Shown here one piece after another: positions 1-6,029 of a stretch of 14,667 nt of DNA. Within the stretch, counting starts at the first letter, position 1. Every line of letters begins with the position of its first letter. The notes below the pieces were generated by a model. The model did not search any database, had not been told where the DNA came from, and worked only from the letters and a program-made list of their open reading frames with translations. The position numbers were made by a program, and so were the translations under genes. This DNA is from a bacterium. GTDB taxonomy: Bacteria; Eremiobacterota; Eremiobacteria; Baltobacterales; Baltobacteraceae. The DNA is taken from the NCBI GenBank assembly GCA_021784715.1, contig JAJYHP010000030.1, positions 1 through 14,667 of the forward strand, given 5' to 3'.

Positions 1-458
1 CCGCAGGTGGGGTTCTCCTTCGTCGTCGCGACGCGGGCTTCGATGCGATGCTTATCGGGCGAGGCTCACCGCGCGTGTGGACGCTGCCGAAAGGCCACGT
101 CGAACATCGGGAATCCAACGAGCAGGCGGCGATTCGCGAAGTTCGCGAGGAGACCGGATGTTGGGGCGAGATCCTCGGACGCCTTAATGAAATCTCCTAT
201 TGGTTCTACGTCGGCAAAGCGAAGCACAAAAAGAGCGTGACGTTCTTTTCGATGCGCTACCTCTCGGGCGATCCGCAGAACCACGACCACGAAGTCGATG
301 AGGCCCGCTGGTTCGATGCGGCGACCGCGCGCAAGATGCTCAAGTACGTTAACGAGAAACGCTTGATCGATATGGCGCTCGAGTCGGCGACCGAACATAT
401 CGGCAGCTTCGAACTGGAGCCGACGCTCGTCCCGGCGATGGAGCAGCGTAGCTCTTGA
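1..458 (+). CDS. Nudix hydrolase, 5'-truncated by window edge
   Basis: Nudix enzymes hydrolyse nucleoside diphosphates linked to another group; members like this are often oxidised-nucleotide or diadenosine polyphosphate hydrolases, but the substrate cannot be read from the sequence. The frame is open from base 3 to the TGA at 456-458. It begins inside the protein (AGGVLLRRR...), so the true start lies upstream of the window, and the ATG at 48 is internal. The full Nudix box is present at about 99-167: G, five residues, E, seven residues, then REVREETGC, which fits GX5EX7REUXEEXGU. It is preceded by WTLPK, as in many MutT/Ap4A-type enzymes. Acidic and aromatic residues near VDEARWFD match the usual C-terminal strand and helix. 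The stop overlaps the likely TTG start of scpA, suggesting cotranscription. The family assignment is sure; the substrate is unknown. Confidence 0.93.
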   Translation, partial: AGGVLLRRRDAGFDAMLIGRGSPRVWTLPKGHVEHRESNEQAAIREVREETGCWGEILGRLNEISYWFYVGKAKHKKSVTFFSMRYLSGDPQNHDHEVDEARWFDAATARKMLKYVNEKRLIDMALESATEHIGSFELEPTLVPAMEQRSS

Positions 459-1216
459 ACCAGAGCGCGCTCGCGGAGCGTTCCGACCCATGCCTCGTGC
501 GGCTCGACGTCTTCGACGGGCCGCTTGATTTGTTGCTCGGTCTCATTAAAGAGCAGCAACTCGACATCGCCACGGTATCGCTCGCGAGCGTCGCCGAACA
601 ATACCTCGCCTACGTGCGCGTTATGGAATCGCTCGACGTCGAGGTAGCGGCCGAGTATCTCGTCATCGCGGCGACGCTCGTCTTTCTCAAGTCGCGCGCG
701 TTGTTGCCCGCCATCCCGGCGGAGCTCGCCGAGGTCGGCGAAGAATCGCCCGAAGAAGTAGAAGAACGTCTGCGCCGCCGCTTGATCGCCTACTCGAAGT
801 ATCGCGAACTCGGCGACGCGCTTCGCACGCGCCAAGGCGAGGCGGGCGCGGTCTTTTATCGCGAGGGCGGCGATGCGACCGGCGATTTCGAACAACGCTA
901 TCGCATCGACGCCGATCGCCTCGCGCGAGCGTTCCTCGCCATGCTGCGCAACGCTCGCCCTGAAAAGCGAACGATCGTGCGCGAGCGGATCTCGCTGCTC
1001 GCTCAGATGGATTATATCGTGCGCAGCCTCAAAGAGCGTGGCGAAACCACCTTCGCCGCCCTCTGCAACGAACTCGGAATGACGCGCGAGATCGTGATCG
1101 CCACCTTTCTCGCCGTCCTCGAGCTGATGCGCCGCAATCGCATCCGCATCGAGCAACCCGCCGCGTTCGAAGATATCATCATCGCCCTCCCTCACGGACA
1201 AACAACACCTGTATGA
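455..1216 (+). CDS. scpA: Segregation and condensation protein A (ScpA, kleisin)
   Basis: ScpA is the kleisin that bridges the SMC ATPase heads and, with ScpB, forms the bacterial condensin that compacts and segregates chromosomes. The N-terminal kleisin signature VFDGPLDLLLGLIKEQQLDI is clear at about residues 19-38, followed by the helical AEYLVIAATLVFLKSRALLP segment that contacts the SMC neck. The C-terminal winged helix (about residues 190-250, FAALCNELGMTREIVIATFL) is the SMC cap contact. Length is 253 aa, normal for the family. The start chosen is TTG at 455, which overlaps the Nudix stop (TTGA) and has GGAG at 440-443, 11 nt upstream. A GTG at 497 is an alternative that still keeps the kleisin motif. 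The stop overlaps the scpB start as ATGA. The product call is firm; the start is less so. Confidence 0.95.
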   Translation: MNQSALAERSDPCLVRLDVFDGPLDLLLGLIKEQQLDIATVSLASVAEQYLAYVRVMESLDVEVAAEYLVIAATLVFLKSRALLPAIPAELAEVGEESPEEVEERLRRRLIAYSKYRELGDALRTRQGEAGAVFYREGGDATGDFEQRYRIDADRLARAFLAMLRNARPEKRTIVRERISLLAQMDYIVRSLKERGETTFAALCNELGMTREIVIATFLAVLELMRRNRIRIEQPAAFEDIIIALPHGQTTPV

Positions 1217-1884
1217 GCACCGATACCGTCATCGCCGAAGCCCTCGCCGAAACCGCGCACGAGCGCGAAGAACTCGGCGCCGCCGCCGCGCGTATAGAGC
1301 CGTTGGTGGAGGCGCTGCTCTTCGTCGCCGGCGAATCGCTCGACCAACGGCGGATCGCAAAGTTGGTCGATGCCGACGAGAAGGCGGTCGATCTCGCGCT
1401 CGCGGCGCTCGCCGAACGCTACGACGGTCGGGGGATCGTCCTTCGCAATATCGCCGGCGGCTTTCGTTTCGGTACCTCGCCGGCCGCTCGCGAGGTGGTG
1501 GAAAAATATTTACTCCCTCCGAAAACGTCGCTCTCGTCCCCAGCGCTCGAGACGCTTGCGATCGTCGCGCAGATGCAGCCGGTTACCAAAGGGGAGATCG
1601 AATCGATCCGCGGCGTCAATTCCGATAGCGTCGTCAATACACTCCTCGATCGATCGCTCATCTGCGAAGCGGGCCGCAAAGAAGTCGTCGGTAGGCCGAT
1701 GCAATATAAAACGACGCCGCTCTTCTTGGAATCCTTCGGTCTCAATTCGCTCGAAGATCTTCCCGATTTGGAGGTGGAGATCGAGCGACCTCGAGAACTC
1801 GCGCTCCCGCTCATCGCCGGCGATGCCGAGCCGGTAGAGGAGCAGGTCGCCGAGAGCGTCGAGCAAACAGAATCGACGGAATGA
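1213..1884 (+). CDS. scpB: Segregation and condensation protein B (ScpB)
   Basis: ScpB forms a dimer of tandem winged-helix domains that binds the ScpA linker and regulates the SMC ATPase. The first winged helix is at about residues 28-100 (IEPLVEALLFVAGESLD...). The second, at about 105-180, carries the diagnostic run SSPALETLAIVAQMQPVTK, followed by EIESIRGVNSD, GRPMQYKTT and FLESFGLNSLEDLP. The acidic tail (about residues 185-223) is poorly conserved, as usual in this family. Length is 223 aa. The ATG at 1213 overlaps the scpA stop by 4 bp and the TGA at 1882-1884 overlaps the methyltransferase ATG at 1881, so all three are probably translationally coupled. The residues before about 28 are variable, so the start rests on the overlap. 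Confidence 0.96.
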   Translation: MSTDTVIAEALAETAHEREELGAAAARIEPLVEALLFVAGESLDQRRIAKLVDADEKAVDLALAALAERYDGRGIVLRNIAGGFRFGTSPAAREVVEKYLLPPKTSLSSPALETLAIVAQMQPVTKGEIESIRGVNSDSVVNTLLDRSLICEAGRKEVVGRPMQYKTTPLFLESFGLNSLEDLPDLEVEIERPRELALPLIAGDAEPVEEQVAESVEQTESTE

Positions 1885-2606
1885 CGGTTCAAAACGATAC
1901 CCCGGCTCGGCCGCTCGCCTACTCTCCTTCGCTGTACGACGCCCTCGTCGAGTTCGGAATGCCCTTGCGGGGACGCATTCTCGATGCCGCGTGCGGCGAG
2001 GGCGACGCGAGCGCTCCGCTGCTCGATAACGGTGCCGTCGTTACCGGTATCGATCTCCACGCCGAAGCGCTCGATCGAGCGCGCCGACTCCATCCGACCG
2101 CGACTTGGCGCCTCGGCGACGTAACGGCGCTACCGTTCGAGGCGGCGACGTTCGATGGGTATATTTGCGCGCAGAGTTACCACCTCTTCGATCGCGCGAA
2201 AGCGTTCGCCGAGGCGTATCGCGTTCTCAAGCCCGGCGGCGTGGTCGCGGTGTGGTGGAAGCACGCGCTCTCGGGTTCCCCGGTGCGCCCGCTCTGCGAC
2301 GAAGCCGCGCGCGAGATCGATATTCACCCGCTCGCCGGCACGCTCGTCGGCGGTTTCCGCGAGTTTTACGCCGCTCCGTTCGTGGGACAAACGCTGCGCG
2401 TCGTGCAATGGCGCCTGGTGACGACGCGCGCCGCATTTTTCGAAGAGGAGCGCGTTCGGCTCGAACACGCGGAAATCTCCGCCGATCGAATCGAGCGATA
2501 CGTAAAAACGTTGGAACGTCTCTTCGTCGAACAGCTCGGCCCCGAAATCGGGAGCTTCCAGCACGCCTACATGCAATATCTCTATCTCGCTCGCAAGGCG
2601 GCATAG
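1881..2606 (+). CDS. Class I SAM-dependent methyltransferase (type 11)
   Basis: This is a small-molecule-type methyltransferase with the Rossmann fold that binds S-adenosylmethionine. Motif I is RILDAACGEG at residues 32-41, the acidic end of strand 2 is GIDLH at 56-60, and motif III is LGDVTALPF at 78-86. The type 11 post-motif region FDGYICAQSYHLFDR leads into RVLKPGGVVAVWW at 114-126. The C-terminal 110 residues should hold the substrate pocket; I cannot name a substrate. Length is 241 aa, typical. The start overlaps the scpB stop as ATGA, and only one base separates its TAG from the nfo ATG, so it belongs to this operon. Its presence between condensin and repair genes gives no clear functional hint. 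Confidence 0.9.
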   Translation: MTVQNDTPARPLAYSPSLYDALVEFGMPLRGRILDAACGEGDASAPLLDNGAVVTGIDLHAEALDRARRLHPTATWRLGDVTALPFEAATFDGYICAQSYHLFDRAKAFAEAYRVLKPGGVVAVWWKHALSGSPVRPLCDEAAREIDIHPLAGTLVGGFREFYAAPFVGQTLRVVQWRLVTTRAAFFEEERVRLEHAEISADRIERYVKTLERLFVEQLGPEIGSFQHAYMQYLYLARKAA

Positions 2607-2607
2607 C

Positions 2608-3450
2608 ATGCGCTTCGGACTGCATATGCGTCTCGCCGACGGCTACGAAGCTGCGGTTCGTCGGTCCGCCGCCCTCGGCTGCACGACGATGCAGGTATTC
2701 ACGAGCAACCCGCGCGCCTATCGGCAGGCGACGCCGAAAGTGGAAGCGCTGGCCACTTTCGCCGCGCTGCGAGCGCAGAACGATCTCGACCCCGCGGTGA
2801 CGCATACGCCCTATCTCATCAATCTCGCCAGCGAGGACCCGAAAATTTTCAGCGGGTCGCTGAATCTTTTGAAACACGATCTCCGCGTGGCGGCGCTCGC
2901 CGGCATCGCTTTGGTGAACACGCATCTCGGTTCGTACGGCAAGCGCGATCGCGACGCGGGCTTTGCGGCGATTGCGGCGGCCCTCGAAGAGGCGCTCTCG
3001 GAGATTCCGCCGTCGGTATCGCTGGTGCTCGAAAATTCGGCGGGTGCCGGGGCGCTTGCGGGAGGAACGCTCGAGGAACTGGGAGCGTTCATGCGTGCGG
3101 TCGATCACCCGCAACTCGGGGTCTGTATCGATACGGCGCACGCGTGGGCGGCGGGATATAAAATCGATACGAAGGACGACGTCGCGCGCTTCGTCGAGGA
3201 GATCGACAAGCACCTCGGCTTCGATCGCTTGCGGATGTTCCATCTCAACGACACGCAGATTCCGCTCGGCGGAAATCGCGACCGCCACTGGCACATCGGC
3301 GAGGGACTGATCGGCGAGAACGGTTTTCGCGCCTTACTCGGCTTCGCCGAGCTGCGAGGGAAAGTCGCGATTCTCGAGACGCCGGGCGAAGATGCCGACG
3401 ACGAACGCAATATGGCGACGATCCTTCGTCTGTATGCGGAGGCCGCCTAA
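2608..3450 (+). CDS. nfo: Endonuclease IV (AP endonuclease, Nfo)
   Basis: Endonuclease IV cleaves the DNA backbone 5' to abasic sites and removes 3'-blocking groups during base excision repair, using three Zn ions in a TIM barrel. All nine metal ligands can be aligned to the E. coli enzyme with a constant offset of 4-5 residues or less: H66 (THTPYL), H106 (NTHLGS), E142 (LENS), D175 and H178 (DTAH), H212 (FHLND), D225 and H227 (RDRH) and E257 (LETP). Length is 280 aa, matching the E. coli enzyme. The gene starts one base after the methyltransferase stop and ends 6 bp before dinB, so an AP-site endonuclease and a translesion polymerase are cotranscribed, a sensible pairing for damaged-template repair. 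The assignment is firm. Confidence 0.97.
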   Translation: MRFGLHMRLADGYEAAVRRSAALGCTTMQVFTSNPRAYRQATPKVEALATFAALRAQNDLDPAVTHTPYLINLASEDPKIFSGSLNLLKHDLRVAALAGIALVNTHLGSYGKRDRDAGFAAIAAALEEALSEIPPSVSLVLENSAGAGALAGGTLEELGAFMRAVDHPQLGVCIDTAHAWAAGYKIDTKDDVARFVEEIDKHLGFDRLRMFHLNDTQIPLGGNRDRHWHIGEGLIGENGFRALLGFAELRGKVAILETPGEDADDERNMATILRLYAEAA

Positions 3451-3456
3451 GGCTCC

Positions 3457-4512
3457 GTGCCGATCGCGCATCTCGACGTCGACGCGTTCTATGCAAGCGT
3501 CGCGGTGCGGGATCGCCCCGAACTTCGCGGGCGCCCCTTGGTAGTGGCGGGTGCCCATCGTCGCTCCGTCGTGTTGACGGCCTCGTACGAAGCGCGCCCT
3601 TTTGGAATTCGTTCGGCGATGCCGCTGCATCAAGCGCTCGAGCGTTGCGCCGATCTCGTGGTGGTGCCCCCGGAGATGGAACGCTACCGGAGCGAATCGA
3701 AGGCGATCTTCGCGATTCTCCGGTCGCGCGGGCACGTGCTCGAGCCGCTCTCCCACGATGAGGCCTTTCTCGATCTCAACGAGATGGCGTTCGACGACGC
3801 AAGGGCGCTCGTCGAGCAATTCCGCGCGGAGGTCTTTCGCGAACGAGGATTGACCATTAGCGCGGGGCTCGCGTGCGGGAAGATGATCGCGAAGATCGCC
3901 TCCGAACTCGCAAAACCCAACGGCATGCTCGCCGTCGAGCCCGGCGACGAGCGCGCGTTTCTCGCTCCGCTCTCGGTGGGGCGCCTGTGGGGCATCGGCC
4001 CGAAAACGGAAGCTCGCCTCAACGAACGCGGTATCGTGACCGTCGCCGATATTCTGACGCTCGACGATAACGCTCTTGGGGAGCTGTTCGGTTCTTCGTC
4101 GGAGCGTATGCGAGAGTTCGCTCTCGGCATCGACCGGCGAACCGTCAGCGACGAACGGGAGACGAAATCGATATCGACGGAGGAGACGTTCGAGTACGAT
4201 CTCGCCGACGAAGTGCGTATGCGCGAACTGCTCGTCGCTCAGGCGCGCGAGCTCGCCGGGGATCTCCAACGAAAGAATCTCTGGGCGCGGACCGTCGGTA
4301 TCAAGATCAAGTTCGCCGATTTTTCGCTGCGCGTGCGGCAAACGAGCTTGCGCGAACCGACGCAATCACCGAAAGCAATCTATAGCGCGGCCCGCAGCTG
4401 TCTGGAGCGCGCGCGCATCGATGGGGCGCCGATCCGTCTGCTCGGGACTCGCGTTGCGGCGCTCGGCGAACGCGCGTCGAACCAACTCTCGCTCTTCGCT
4501 CCGCGCGCGTAG
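3457..4512 (+). CDS. dinB: DNA polymerase IV (Y-family translesion polymerase)
   Basis: This error-prone polymerase extends past DNA lesions. The catalytic acidic residues are D7 in HLDVDAFYASV and D101/E102 in SHDEAF. Y12 sits at the steric-gate position. SYEARPFGIRSAMP (43-56) is the fingers segment, and ISAGLACGKMIAKIASELAK (134-153) with PNGM (154-157) completes the palm. A helix-hairpin-helix follows at about 177-197 (LWGIGPKTEARL), then the little finger domain. The last residues contain QLSLF (343-347), a textbook beta-clamp binding pentapeptide. The start is GTG at 3457, which puts the first beta strand at the usual distance; no other start is nearby. Length is 351 aa, normal. It is the last gene of the operon, facing a convergent gene across a repeat region. 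I see no SOS box close upstream, so any damage control would act at a promoter outside this window. Confidence 0.97.
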   Translation: MPIAHLDVDAFYASVAVRDRPELRGRPLVVAGAHRRSVVLTASYEARPFGIRSAMPLHQALERCADLVVVPPEMERYRSESKAIFAILRSRGHVLEPLSHDEAFLDLNEMAFDDARALVEQFRAEVFRERGLTISAGLACGKMIAKIASELAKPNGMLAVEPGDERAFLAPLSVGRLWGIGPKTEARLNERGIVTVADILTLDDNALGELFGSSSERMREFALGIDRRTVSDERETKSISTEETFEYDLADEVRMRELLVAQARELAGDLQRKNLWARTVGIKIKFADFSLRVRQTSLREPTQSPKAIYSAARSCLERARIDGAPIRLLGTRVAALGERASNQLSLFAPRA

Positions 4513-4526
4513 GCGCGCTTGCGGTG

Positions 4527-4680
4527 TTTGTCACGCCGAGTAGCCGCCCTTGTCACGCCGAGTAGCCGCCCTTGTCACGCCGAGTAGCCGCCCTTGTCAC
4601 GCTGAGTAGCCGCCCTTGTCACACCGAGTAGCCGCCCTTGTCACGCCGAGTAGCCGCCCTTGTCACGCCGAGTAGCCGCC
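4527..4680 (+). repeat. 22-bp direct tandem repeat, 7 units (module 1)
   Basis: Seven head-to-tail units of 22 bp start at 4527, 4549, 4571, 4593, 4615, 4637 and 4659, with the shared core TGTCACGCCGAGTAGCC and each ending GCCGCC. Units 2, 3, 6 and 7 are identical. Unit 1 differs only at its first base. Unit 4 carries one C-to-T change (4603) and unit 5 one G-to-A change (4623). There are no spacers, so this is not CRISPR. The near identity suggests recent amplification by slippage or recombination. Confidence 0.97.
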
Positions 4681-4689
4681 GAAGGCGGC
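4675..4689. repeat. Perfect hairpin GCCGCC-GAA-GGCGGC (module 1)
   Basis: A 6-bp all-GC stem closes a GAA loop at the junction of the 22-bp and 13-bp arrays. On the minus strand it reads GCCGCC-TTC-GGCGGC. No U-tract follows, so it is not a standard intrinsic terminator, but it would fold stably in RNA from either strand. Because every 22-bp unit ends GCCGCC and the 13-bp units contain GGCGGC or a close variant, alternative pairings with other units are possible. Confidence 0.85.
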
Positions 4690-4746
4690 GTATCGAGGCG
4701 GCGTATCGAGGTGGCATATCGAGGCGGGATATCGCGGCGCGCATCG
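4683..4746 (+). repeat. 13-bp degenerate tandem repeat (module 1)
   Basis: Four 13-bp units related to AGGCGGCGTATCG begin at 4683, 4696, 4709 and 4722. They are followed by a 12-bp degenerate unit at 4735-4746. The first two are identical; the third and fourth diverge at two positions or so each. Read on the minus strand, the unit (CGATACGCCGCC) resembles the second half of the 22-bp unit (CGAGTAGCCGCC), so the two arrays look like inverted relatives. Confidence 0.88.
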
Positions 4747-4834
4747 AGGGCTGCGCCGCTCGCGACTCGCTAGACGCTCGCGTCTCGGAGAATCAATGTC
4801 AGGCTCCTCGCCGCTCGCTTAAGCGCTCGCCGCG

Positions 4835-4853
4835 ATCGTCGCCCCCACGATGC
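4835..4853 (+). repeat. 19-bp right-border repeat, copy 1
   Basis: The sequence ATCGTCGCCCCCACGATGC occurs here and again at 5038-5056 with one A/G difference. It closes the first repeat module on the side away from the 22-bp array. The DNA between the 13-bp array and this border differs between modules, so the border is a shared fixed end. Confidence 0.8.
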
Positions 4854-4867
4854 GCGCGCTTGTCACC

Positions 4868-4933
4868 CTTGTCACGCCGAGTGGCCGCCCTTGTCACGCC
4901 GAGTAGCCGCCCTTGTCACGCCGAGTAGCCGCC
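4868..4933 (+). repeat. 22-bp direct tandem repeat, 3 units (module 2)
   Basis: Three further copies of the same 22-bp unit start at 4868, 4890 and 4912. The first has an A-to-G change in the core (GAGTGGCC instead of GAGTAGCC, at 4883). A truncated fourth copy, CTTGTCAC at 4859-4866, lies one base upstream. The array joins the same hairpin and 13-bp repeats as the first array, so it is part of a duplicated module. Confidence 0.96.
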
Positions 4934-4942
4934 GAAGGCGGC
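4928..4942. repeat. Perfect hairpin GCCGCC-GAA-GGCGGC (module 2)
   Basis: This is an identical copy of the module 1 hairpin at the same structural junction. Its exact conservation, next to single-base changes in neighbouring units, fits a core structural part of the element. Confidence 0.85.
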
Positions 4943-4986
4943 GTATCGAGGCGGCGTATCGAGGTGGCATATCGCGGCGCGCATCG
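4936..4986 (+). repeat. 13-bp degenerate tandem repeat (module 2)
   Basis: Three 13-bp units at 4936, 4949 and 4962 and a 12-bp unit at 4975-4986 repeat the module 1 order exactly, but lack the fourth unit (AGGCGGGATATCG). The copies are otherwise identical over this stretch, which points to duplication followed by loss or gain of a single unit. Confidence 0.88.
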
Positions 4987-5037
4987 AGGCGCGCGATCCC
5001 TCGATTCGATGGCTTTGCCAATGCGGGATGACTTGGA

Positions 5038-5056
5038 ATCGTCGCCCCCGCGATGC
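5038..5056 (+). repeat. 19-bp right-border repeat, copy 2
   Basis: This is the second copy of the border (ATCGTCGCCCCCGCGATGC), ending 7 bp before the stop codon of the convergent GNAT gene. It marks the end of module 2. Confidence 0.8.
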
Positions 5057-5063
5057 ATCTCGT

Positions 5064-6029
5064 CTAGATGTGGTCGGTGCTCCAGACGGGATCGCCGATC
5101 CCGCCGATCGCGGCGGCGCGCACCCAGGCGTGTGCCACCTTGGAGATCGGTGCGACCATGAAGATCGCGTCGCTGCGCCGCCGGATACTCCCGCGTGGAA
5201 GATGCTTTCGCACCGGTTCCGGCGGAAGCCAACCGACGATGCGGCGTAGATCTCCCGCGGCCGAGCGCAAGAACGGCGCGAGGATATCGCGCTCGCGCTC
5301 GTCGCGCAGGCCGAGTTCGTCGACGATAAACGAATCGTGTTCGGGGCTGCGCACGCCGGTGACGTAGGCATCGACGCGCGTGCCTTCGCGCAGCACGAAC
5401 GTCAATGCGTCACCGTTGGGATGCTCCGATCCGTGTCGCGTGCGTAGATAGAGCCACTCCCAATAGAGCGGGGTGCGTTTGAAGCTCCAAGGGCGCATCC
5501 GCTCGTGGCGCACGAACGAACGCCGAATGGAGGCGAGGTCCTCCGGCGTCGCATGCTTCATCGTCATTCGCGCGTGCGGGAGATCGTCGGCGCGCAAGGA
5601 GAAGACGCGCGACGGAAAGGCGACGAAACCGAGCGCCTCGTAAAATGCCGGTTCGATATCGCTGAAAAGATAGAGCGCGTCGATACCGGCTGCGTGCTCC
5701 CGATCCATAAGGCTGGCGAGCATCGCGCTCGCGTAACCGCGTCCTCGTAACTCGCTCGGAGTAAAGACCGCGCCGATGCCGACGGCCTTTAACGCGCGCT
5801 CGCCAACGCGAATATCTCGCTCGTAGCGCTTGCAGCTCGCCGCGAGCGCCGCGCCGTCGTAGAGGCCTACGGTGGAATAGTGACGGCGCCCGTATCCGCT
5901 CGCTGCGAGTTCGAGCGTATGGCGCGCGTACGTTTCGAGATCGCGCCCCGCCGCCCAGAGCGGAGCGGTGAGCGGCAGCACTTCGCGAGCGTAGGTCGCG
6001 GGGTCGATCGGGCGTAGCTGCGGCGTCAT
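5064..6029 (-). CDS. GNAT N-acetyltransferase, Eis-like
   Basis: GNAT enzymes move an acetyl group from acetyl-CoA to an amine. The acetyl-CoA loop is clear at about residues 84-100: GIGAVFTPSELRGRGYA, with the RGRGYA pyrophosphate-binding turn. FYEALGF (129-135) is the usual motif B helix. The second half (about 150-310, including PLYWEWLYLRTRHG and the VDELGL and PPEPVRKHLP regions) resembles the second, degenerate GNAT domain of Eis-type proteins. At 321 aa it seems to lack the C-terminal sterol-carrier-like domain of full Eis (about 400 aa). The start chosen is the ATG at 6029, which overlaps the helicase stop as ATGA and has GAGGA nine bases upstream. The ATG at 6038 abuts that GAGGA and is unlikely. 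Substrate unknown; last gene of the operon. Confidence 0.87.
   Translation of the reverse strand: MTPQLRPIDPATYAREVLPLTAPLWAAGRDLETYARHTLELAASGYGRRHYSTVGLYDGAALAASCKRYERDIRVGERALKAVGIGAVFTPSELRGRGYASAMLASLMDREHAAGIDALYLFSDIEPAFYEALGFVAFPSRVFSLRADDLPHARMTMKHATPEDLASIRRSFVRHERMRPWSFKRTPLYWEWLYLRTRHGSEHPNGDALTFVLREGTRVDAYVTGVRSPEHDSFIVDELGLRDERERDILAPFLRSAAGDLRRIVGWLPPEPVRKHLPRGSIRRRSDAIFMVAPISKVAHAWVRAAAIGGIGDPVWSTDHI

Larger units (their letters stand above)
4513..5063. other. Convergent intergenic region without a supported gene
   Basis: This 551-bp gap lies between the converging ends of dinB and the GNAT gene. It contains two copies of a composite repeat module (about 4527-4853 and 4859-5056), itemised separately, and little else. 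Open frames on both strands exist here, but they are repeat translations of low complexity with no domain, so I do not call them genes. The stretch 4747-4834 holds a short perfect hairpin (AGACG at 4770-4774 and CGTCT at 4779-4783) and the 10-bp palindrome CGCTTAAGCG. No T-rich intrinsic terminator follows any hairpin. The region could still terminate both convergent transcripts; that is inference. Confidence 0.8.

Noticed and set aside
2227..4365. Long minus-strand frames opposite the methyltransferase, nfo and dinB
   Set aside because: Arg-rich shadow translations opposite genes whose catalytic residues are fully conserved.
4527..4933. CRISPR-like array
   Set aside because: The 22-bp units abut with no spacers, are shorter than typical CRISPR repeats and have no cas genes nearby. 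The nuclease at 8074-9336 shares Cas4-type motifs but is AddB-like and sits with a helicase.
4638..5371. Small open frames within and across the repeat region (both strands)
   Set aside because: Their translations are the repeats read through in different frames (low-complexity Arg/Ser/Pro/Ala), and one runs antisense into the GNAT gene. No ribosome site or domain supports them.
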